The notes beneath the pieces were generated by a model, which saw nothing but the letters and a program-made list of their open reading frames with translations, made no database searches and had not been told where the DNA came from. Below are positions 5,320 through 9,214 of a stretch of DNA of 9,214 nt, piece by piece (positions within the stretch are counted from its first letter, which is position 1; every line of letters begins with the position of its first letter). The DNA lies in NCBI GenBank assembly GCA_964485045.1, contig CAZAGO010000021.1, positions 1 to 9,214 on the forward strand, read 5' to 3'. Source of the DNA: CAZAGO01 sp964485045 (GTDB taxonomy: Archaea; Nanobdellota; Nanobdellia; Pacearchaeales; GW2011-AR1). Made by a program: the position numbers and the translations under genes.

Positions 5320-5388
5320 ATAAACCAGGCTGCCAAAAGTCTTTCAGACTTTAGCTGCATCGTTCATGTATTTCCGACACAGAGCAAC
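5320..5388 (-). ncRNA. candidate structured non-coding RNA
   Basis: Positions 5325-5388 are about 47 percent GC, in a window that is otherwise strongly AT-rich and contains no other such island apart from the tRNA. It includes a perfect 7-bp hairpin, AAAGTCT-TTC-AGACTTT, at 5336-5352. A TATA box (TTATATAA) at 5404-5411 would direct a minus-strand start near 5383, just inside the GC-rich edge. No standard class is recognised: box C is absent, although a D-box-like CTGA occurs. The strand is inferred from the TATA box. Confidence 0.3.
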
Positions 5389-5403
5389 AATCTTTCATTT
5401 CTT

Positions 5404-5411
5404 ATTATATA
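5404..5411 (-). promoter_or_regulatory. TATA box before the candidate RNA
   Basis: TTATATAA is palindromic and centred about 25 bp before 5383 on the minus strand, where the GC-rich island starts. The surrounding AT-rich bases make chance occurrence possible. Confidence 0.3.
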
Positions 5412-5455
5412 AGATATATTTTAGATTAAGAAGAGCTTATTTAAAAGTTTTTATC

Positions 5456-6145
5456 TTAATTTTTTACACCCAATTCAAGAATAAGATTTTCTTTAGAGAA
5501 TTTGTAACTTTTGATTGGAAAATCTATAGGGATTATTTTTTTGTATGCTTTCTTTTTTGAAAGGGCTTTTAATTCTATACTTTTTTCAAGCTGGAGAATA
5601 GAAATATCCTTTATTGAGTTTACTCCTGGAAGTTCTACCTCATAAATTACTTTATTAGAAAGCCTTCTTACTTTAGTAAGCGGTTCTTCTTGCATAAGGC
5701 TTGAAAATTTTTTAGCTTTATCTTCTGAAAGAAAGACATTGACTTTTTCTCTTTTCTTATCTGATTGTTCTTGGGTATTTTGTTTTATTACCTGTTGTCC
5801 TAAAGGTTTTCCACTTAAATCATTTATTCTTATTTTTGGAGGATTATTTCCCGAAGTTGATATGCTTATGCTTATACCTTTCTTTTCCCCCATAGGCGCT
5901 TTTTGAATATTCTTTTTTAACTCGTCTTCTATCACTTTAAACTGGCTTCCAAAGTCTTTCATTAGAGAATTAAATATCATATTAAATCCAGGCATATTCA
6001 TCTCTGGAAAAAGGGTATCCTCTCTTCCAAGCATACCCCACTCTTCTTTTTCAAAACTTTTTAAAGAAAGACCACAGCTAGAGCAAAAGGAATCATCCTT
6101 ATTCACGCTTTTTCCACATCTTTTACACTTTTTTTTCCCGAACAT
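5456..6145 (-). CDS. zinc-ribbon protein with Hsp20/alpha-crystallin-like C-terminus
   Basis: A 229-residue two-domain protein. The N-terminus is a short zinc ribbon, CKRCGKSVNKDDSFCSSCG, with cysteines at 7, 10, 21 and 24. A variable middle follows (about 30-150) with amphipathic helices at 55-80 and a polar linker. Residues about 163-229 resemble the alpha-crystallin/CS beta sandwich of small heat-shock proteins: VIYEVELPGVNSIKDISI is the typical VxVELPGVxKEDIxI strand pair, and the end (KFSKENLILEL) corresponds to the final GxLxI strand. A role in protein folding or complex assembly is inferred. The ATG at 6145 was chosen because a TATA-like box is centred 26 bp upstream; an ATG at 6151 adds two residues. 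It lies 37 bp after the MFS gene on the same strand, so it may be transcribed both from its own promoter and by read-through. Confidence 0.75.
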   Translation of the reverse strand: MFGKKKCKRCGKSVNKDDSFCSSCGLSLKSFEKEEWGMLGREDTLFPEMNMPGFNMIFNSLMKDFGSQFKVIEDELKKNIQKAPMGEKKGISISISTSGNNPPKIRINDLSGKPLGQQVIKQNTQEQSDKKREKVNVFLSEDKAKKFSSLMQEEPLTKVRRLSNKVIYEVELPGVNSIKDISILQLEKSIELKALSKKKAYKKIIPIDFPIKSYKFSKENLILELGVKN

Positions 6146-6151
6146 CTTCAT

Positions 6152-6165
6152 AAAAAAGCTTTTTT
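6152..6165. terminator. 14-bp palindrome between MFS and Hsp20-like genes
   Basis: AAAAAAGCTTTTTT is a perfect palindrome ending in a T6 run on either strand, placed between the MFS stop and the next start. It could terminate the MFS transcript. It also lies between the TATA-like box and the start codon of the Hsp20-like gene, where it could be an operator. Confidence 0.3.
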
Positions 6166-6166
6166 C

Positions 6167-6175
6167 TTTAAATAG
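6167..6175 (-). promoter_or_regulatory. TATA-like box of the zinc-ribbon/Hsp20-like gene
   Basis: CTATTTAAA on the minus strand is centred 26 bp before the ATG at 6145. It overlaps one arm of a 6-bp inverted repeat (AATAGC at 6171-6176 and GCTATT at 6182-6187) that spans the MFS stop codon. Confidence 0.4.
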
Positions 6176-6182
6176 CTTTTGG

Positions 6183-7550
6183 CTATTTTCTTAGATAACT
6201 TCTTATAGAAAGGATATCATGGACCCCTCCAAGGAGCGCAGGTTTTGCCTGTTTTAGTATTACTTTTCCAAAGTTATTATTTTTAGTTTTTCTAATTTTT
6301 CTTATTTCATTTATTTCTGTAAGAAAGAAAAAAACTACAATCATTCTTGCTATAGCTCCAACAAAAAATATTGCAATAATGGGTTCAATTATAGACACTT
6401 TCCAATAACCTATAAGAATAGCTCCAATTCCTGCACCTAAGAAAATACCTATTCCTCGTACCATATTATAATACGATACAGCAATTCCTCTTTTTTCTGG
6501 GCGGACACTGTCATATATAAAATTTCCAGTTGAGAGATTAAATCCTGCCCAAGAGATTCCTTCTATTAAAGATGGAACTAAAAGGAGATATAAAAAAGAA
6601 GGTTTTATTATCCATAATATTGGGATAGTTGGGATTAGTATTGAAGTTAAACATAAAACAAAATAGTTTCCATATCTATCAGCAATTCTTCCCCATAGTT
6701 CTAATATAAATAAAGAAAAAAAGGTTCCAGCATAAAGAATAATCATGTATTCAACATAGGTAAATTTTAGATTTCTTAATAAGTATATTGCTAAAAGTGA
6801 AGATGAAATTGCAGAGGAAAATCCTATTAATCCCCTATATATTGTAAATTTTCCAAAATTATTCTGAGTAGATTTTTTTATAAATTGCCAAAAAGAAAAG
6901 TAATCTGTTTTTTTTATCTTTATTTTTGGTTCGTATACTTTTTTTATGCTGTGATATGAAAAAAGTCTAAATACAAATGCTAGAAGAAATAGAAGTATAA
7001 ATCCTTGAATATTTTTTCCTTGCGCCTTGAGAAGATCCAAAATAAAAGCAGAACAAATCACGAGAGATATTGAAACTATTCCTAAAAGCATAGTTCTTTT
7101 TGAAAACCATCTTCCTCTATACTTTTCATTAATCAAATCTCCAGTCCAAGAAAACCAAGAGGGGTAAAGAAAATTTACGATAATTGCGTGCATTGAAAAT
7201 AAAATTAAAACCATAAAAGGGAGATATTTTACAAAAATATTTTTTAAAAAGAGAAAACATATGAGTGCAAGGAAAAGCCAAACAAATGCTTCAAGAAGAA
7301 TGGATTTTGAAACTATCTTTTTTCTTGAGACTTTTCCAATTTTTTTTGAACCAATTATTTGACTTAAGGGACCCAAGATTCCTGGAATTGAGCTTAAAAG
7401 CGCAACGAGAGAGTTGCTAGAATTTATTGCAATTGCAAAAGGAGAAACATATTCCACACCTACAGAATCTTTTGCAGAATTAAAGATTCCTTCTTTTATG
7501 TTATATCTTCTTGCCTCTTTTTTTAATTTATCAGATTTCTTTTTATCCAT
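6183..7550 (-). CDS. major facilitator superfamily transporter
   Basis: A 455-residue polytopic membrane protein with about 10-12 hydrophobic segments, the normal size for an MFS transporter. After a basic cytoplasmic N-terminus (MDKKKSDKLKKEARRYNIKEG) the helices begin near residue 30. The second half carries a clear motif A between its second and third helices, GRIADRYGNY at 287-296. The corresponding loop of the first half is degenerate (IGSKKIGKVSRKK at 66-78). A loop at 136-153 (TGDLINEKYRGRWFSKR) resembles the conserved segment after the fourth helix. The substrate cannot be told. An upstream ATG in the same frame (7703) would add 51 basic residues and overlap metG on the other strand. 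The ATG at 7550 is preferred because GAGGT precedes it by five bases and the predicted transcript starts at about 7561. Confidence 0.85.
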   Translation of the reverse strand: MDKKKSDKLKKEARRYNIKEGIFNSAKDSVGVEYVSPFAIAINSSNSLVALLSSIPGILGPLSQIIGSKKIGKVSRKKIVSKSILLEAFVWLFLALICFLFLKNIFVKYLPFMVLILFSMHAIIVNFLYPSWFSWTGDLINEKYRGRWFSKRTMLLGIVSISLVICSAFILDLLKAQGKNIQGFILLFLLAFVFRLFSYHSIKKVYEPKIKIKKTDYFSFWQFIKKSTQNNFGKFTIYRGLIGFSSAISSSLLAIYLLRNLKFTYVEYMIILYAGTFFSLFILELWGRIADRYGNYFVLCLTSILIPTIPILWIIKPSFLYLLLVPSLIEGISWAGFNLSTGNFIYDSVRPEKRGIAVSYYNMVRGIGIFLGAGIGAILIGYWKVSIIEPIIAIFFVGAIARMIVVFFFLTEINEIRKIRKTKNNNFGKVILKQAKPALLGGVHDILSIRSYLRK

Positions 7551-7555
7551 ATCAT

Positions 7556-7560
7556 ACCTC
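7556..7560 (-). promoter_or_regulatory. Shine-Dalgarno sequence of the MFS gene
   Basis: GAGGT on the minus strand lies five bases before the ATG at 7550. It fixes the start and rules out the 51-residue N-terminal extension, which would begin upstream of the predicted transcription start. Confidence 0.65.
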
Positions 7561-7580
7561 TTGTAAATAATTGTTTTTTG

Positions 7581-7592
7581 ATTTATATAAAT
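7581..7592 (-). promoter_or_regulatory. palindromic TATA box of the MFS gene
   Basis: ATTTATATAAAT is a perfect 12-bp palindrome. Read on the minus strand it predicts a start near 7561 and an 11-nt leader containing GAGGT. It lies too far from metG (48 bp from centre to ATG) to be that gene's TATA box. Confidence 0.55.
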
Positions 7593-7605
7593 TCTTTGAG
7601 ATAGT

Positions 7606-7614
7606 TTTTTATAT
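7606..7614 (+). promoter_or_regulatory. TATA box of metG
   Basis: TTTTTATAT is centred 25 bp upstream of the ATG at 7635, predicting a leaderless mRNA. It is 24 bp from the divergent MFS TATA box, so TBP binding at the two promoters could interfere. Confidence 0.5.
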
Positions 7615-7634
7615 GATTTATTGTTTATCTTTTT

Positions 7635-9214
7635 ATGAAACAAAATAGATTTTATGTAACTACTCCTATATACTATCCTAATGACATCCCTCATATAGGG
7701 CATGCGTATACAACAATTGCAGCAGATGTTTTATCTAGATGGAATAAACTTATAGGAAAAGAAGTTTTCTTTTTAACTGGGACTGATGAGCACGGAAAAA
7801 AAATACAAGATACTGCTAGAAAAAACGGTAAAAATCCAAAAGAATTTGTGGATGCTTTAATTCCTAAATTTAAAGAAGCCTGGAAGGTGTTAAATATAGA
7901 CTATGATAAATTTATTAGGACAACGGATAAGTCTCACGAAGAGGTTGTAAAAAAAATCCTTCAAAAAGTTTATGATAAAGGAGATATTTATCTTTCAGAA
8001 TATGAAGGATATTATTGTACTGGTTGCGAAGCATATTACACTGAAAAGGATTTAGTTGATGGTTGTTGTCCAATTCATAAAACAAAAATAGAAAAATTAA
8101 AAGAAGAGAGCTATTTTTTTAAACTATCTAAATATCAAAAGCCATTACTTGAGTTTTATAAAAAGAATCCTTATTTTATTTCTCCAAAGAATAGAAAACA
8201 AGAGGTGATAAATAGAATTAAAGAAGGATTGAAAGATTTAAGCATTTCAAGAACTAGTTTTGATTGGGGAATTTCAATTCCTTTTGATAAGAAGCATGTT
8301 TGTTATGTTTGGTTTGATGCTTTGTTTAATTATTACTCTGCAACAAGAGAAAAAGGGAAAGAAAAATTTTGGCCTGCAGATGTTCATCTAATTGGGAAAG
8401 ATATTTTGTGGTTTCATACTGTTTATTGGCCTGCTTTTTTACTTTCTGCAGAAATAGATCTTCCAAAAAAAGTTTTTGCCCATGGTTGGTGGACATTTGA
8501 TAAAGAAAAAATTTCAAAGTCGAGAGGAAAAGTCATAAATATTAATGACTTGGTTTCAATTGCTGGAGTAGATTCAGCAAGGTATTTTTTATTGAGGGCT
8601 GCACCTTTTGGAGAAGATGGAGATTTTTCCGAGATTGCTTTGGTAGATAGGCATAATAATGAACTTGCAAATAAACTTGGAAATTTAGTTTCACGTATTA
8701 GCACTCTTGCTGAAAAAGAAGGGATTGAAAAAACTAAAAATAATCTTCTTAAAAAATTAAAATTAAAGAATATAGAAAAATTAATAGATAATTATGAGTT
8801 TGATAAGGCTTTAAACGACATTTTCGAATTTATTGATTTTTGTAATGAATATGTTCAAAGGAATAAACCATGGGAAACACATGATAAAAAAGTGATTTAT
8901 GAATTGGCAGATTCAATCAAAGTAATTGCAATTTTACTTTCTCCTTTTATTCCTTTAACAAGTGAGAAGATTGCAAAACAATTTAATTTTGAAATTAATT
9001 ATTCTGAAATTTTAAATCCTTTAAAAATCTCTAAATTAAAAAAATCAGAAATTCTTTTTAAAAAAATAGATTTGATGGATAAAAAAAATGAAAAGTTTAA
9101 TAAATCTTATAAATTTGAAGGAATTGTTAATATGGCAGAAGTAGTAGAATTTAATGAGTGGGAAAAAGTTGATTTAAGAGTAGCTCAGATAAAAAAAGTG
9201 GAAGAGATAGAGAA
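7635..9214 (+). CDS. metG: methionyl-tRNA synthetase (partial, runs off the window)
   Basis: A class I synthetase that activates methionine and charges initiator and elongator tRNA-Met. 526 codons are visible with no stop before the edge. Motifs in order: the ATP-binding HIGH motif at 20-23 (PNDIPHIGHAYTT), TGTDEHG at 48-54, a single zinc knuckle with Cys128, Cys131, Cys145 and His148, WFDAL at 226-230, the KMSKS loop as KISKS at 292-296, and the anticodon-domain NKPWE at about 409. The last residues (EFNEWEKVDLRVAQIKK, from about 504) begin an EMAP-II-type tRNA-binding OB fold. The single Cys/His knuckle and fused C-terminal OB fold resemble bacterial short-form enzymes more than the two-knuckle archaeal type. 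Bacterial origin by transfer is therefore possible. The ATG is supported by a TATA box 25 bp upstream. Confidence 0.95.
   Translation, partial: MKQNRFYVTTPIYYPNDIPHIGHAYTTIAADVLSRWNKLIGKEVFFLTGTDEHGKKIQDTARKNGKNPKEFVDALIPKFKEAWKVLNIDYDKFIRTTDKSHEEVVKKILQKVYDKGDIYLSEYEGYYCTGCEAYYTEKDLVDGCCPIHKTKIEKLKEESYFFKLSKYQKPLLEFYKKNPYFISPKNRKQEVINRIKEGLKDLSISRTSFDWGISIPFDKKHVCYVWFDALFNYYSATREKGKEKFWPADVHLIGKDILWFHTVYWPAFLLSAEIDLPKKVFAHGWWTFDKEKISKSRGKVININDLVSIAGVDSARYFLLRAAPFGEDGDFSEIALVDRHNNELANKLGNLVSRISTLAEKEGIEKTKNNLLKKLKLKNIEKLIDNYEFDKALNDIFEFIDFCNEYVQRNKPWETHDKKVIYELADSIKVIAILLSPFIPLTSEKIAKQFNFEINYSEILNPLKISKLKKSEILFKKIDLMDKKNEKFNKSYKFEGIVNMAEVVEFNEWEKVDLRVAQIKKVEEIE

Larger units (their letters stand above)
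5267..5455. other. 189-bp stretch with no convincing protein gene
   Basis: This is the single-copy part of the gene-free stretch that starts at the tRNA 5' end. A minus-strand frame open from 5343 through the repeat could encode LLKDELTKAHKELLLENK, but it has no start signal and runs into the tRNA, so it is probably spurious or a remnant. A GC-rich candidate RNA gene occupies 5320-5388. The segment 5399-5455 is AT-rich and contains only TATA-like sequences and the end of the Hsp20-like gene's transcript. Confidence 0.5.

Noticed and set aside
5068..5343. Minus-strand open frame (LLKDELTKAHKELLLENK and the 23-residue repeat with RGCSSAWLENK)
   Set aside because: It has no start signal, begins just after an in-frame TGA, and reads into the tRNA 5' end and across the gap. 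The repeat is explained at the DNA level. It may at most be a remnant of an old gene end.
5320..5388. Box C/D guide RNA
   Set aside because: A CTGA is present, but no good RTGATGA box C lies at the right distance on either strand.
5347..5394. In-frame TGA at 5344-5346 as a possible selenocysteine codon joining two frames
   Set aside because: The upstream frame is only 16 codons long before another TGA, with no family match and no visible selenocysteine insertion element.
7551..7703. 51-residue N-terminal extension of the MFS protein
   Set aside because: It would overlap the start of metG on the other strand and begin upstream of the predicted TATA box. GAGGT precedes the internal ATG at 7550.
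8326..8704. Minus-strand open frames within metG
   Set aside because: They are shadows of the metG coding frame, which carries all synthetase motifs.

Overview
The window looks like a piece of a small, AT-rich archaeal genome, most likely a DPANN lineage of the Pacearchaeota/Woesearchaeota kind. The case for an archaeon rests on several signs. There is an archaeal-type GatD. A tRNA-Ile gene is interrupted by a 15-nt intron that folds as a bulge-helix-bulge/loop at position 37/38. Almost every transcription unit has a TATA box centred 25-26 bp before its start codon, as expected for leaderless archaeal mRNAs. The finer taxonomic placement is inferred from base composition and gene style only. 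Genes are short, densely packed and run in both directions.

Layout. 1-706 (-): a compact Glu-Lys-Cys carbon-nitrogen hydrolase, perhaps followed by another gene cut by the left edge. 817-1224 (+): a DUF1003 two-helix membrane protein, divergent from it. 1319-2596 (-): gatD. 2712-3427 (+): a two-gene unit of an unknown Cys-containing protein and a twin-arginine-leader protein with a LysM-like C-terminus. 3470-4825 (+): a GatB-type amidotransferase subunit. 4909-4998 (-): tRNA-Ile(GAU). 4974-5266: a 69-bp tandem repeat carrying the 5' end of the tRNA and its probable promoter, interrupted by exactly 100 N. 5267-5455: no convincing protein gene, but a locally GC-rich candidate RNA gene. 5456-7550 (-): a zinc-ribbon plus Hsp20-like protein downstream of an MFS transporter. 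7635-9214 (+): a methionyl-tRNA synthetase of the single-zinc type, running off the right edge.

Functionally the window is dominated by aminoacyl-tRNA supply: gatD, the GatB-type subunit, tRNA-Ile and metG. A set of membrane or envelope genes (DUF1003, Tat/LysM-like protein, MFS) and one probable chaperone accompany them. GatD and a GatB-type (not GatE-type) kinase subunit lie within 1 kb of each other, with no gatA, gatC or gatE in view.

The most unusual structure is the tRNA-Ile locus. A 69-bp segment appears to have been tandemly duplicated between two GTTAGA microhomologies, one in the tRNA D-loop and one in the upstream flank. This gives repeated partial tRNA 5' ends with repeated TATA-like elements, and it probably caused the assembly gap. 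No CRISPR array, insertion sequence or clear phage gene was found.
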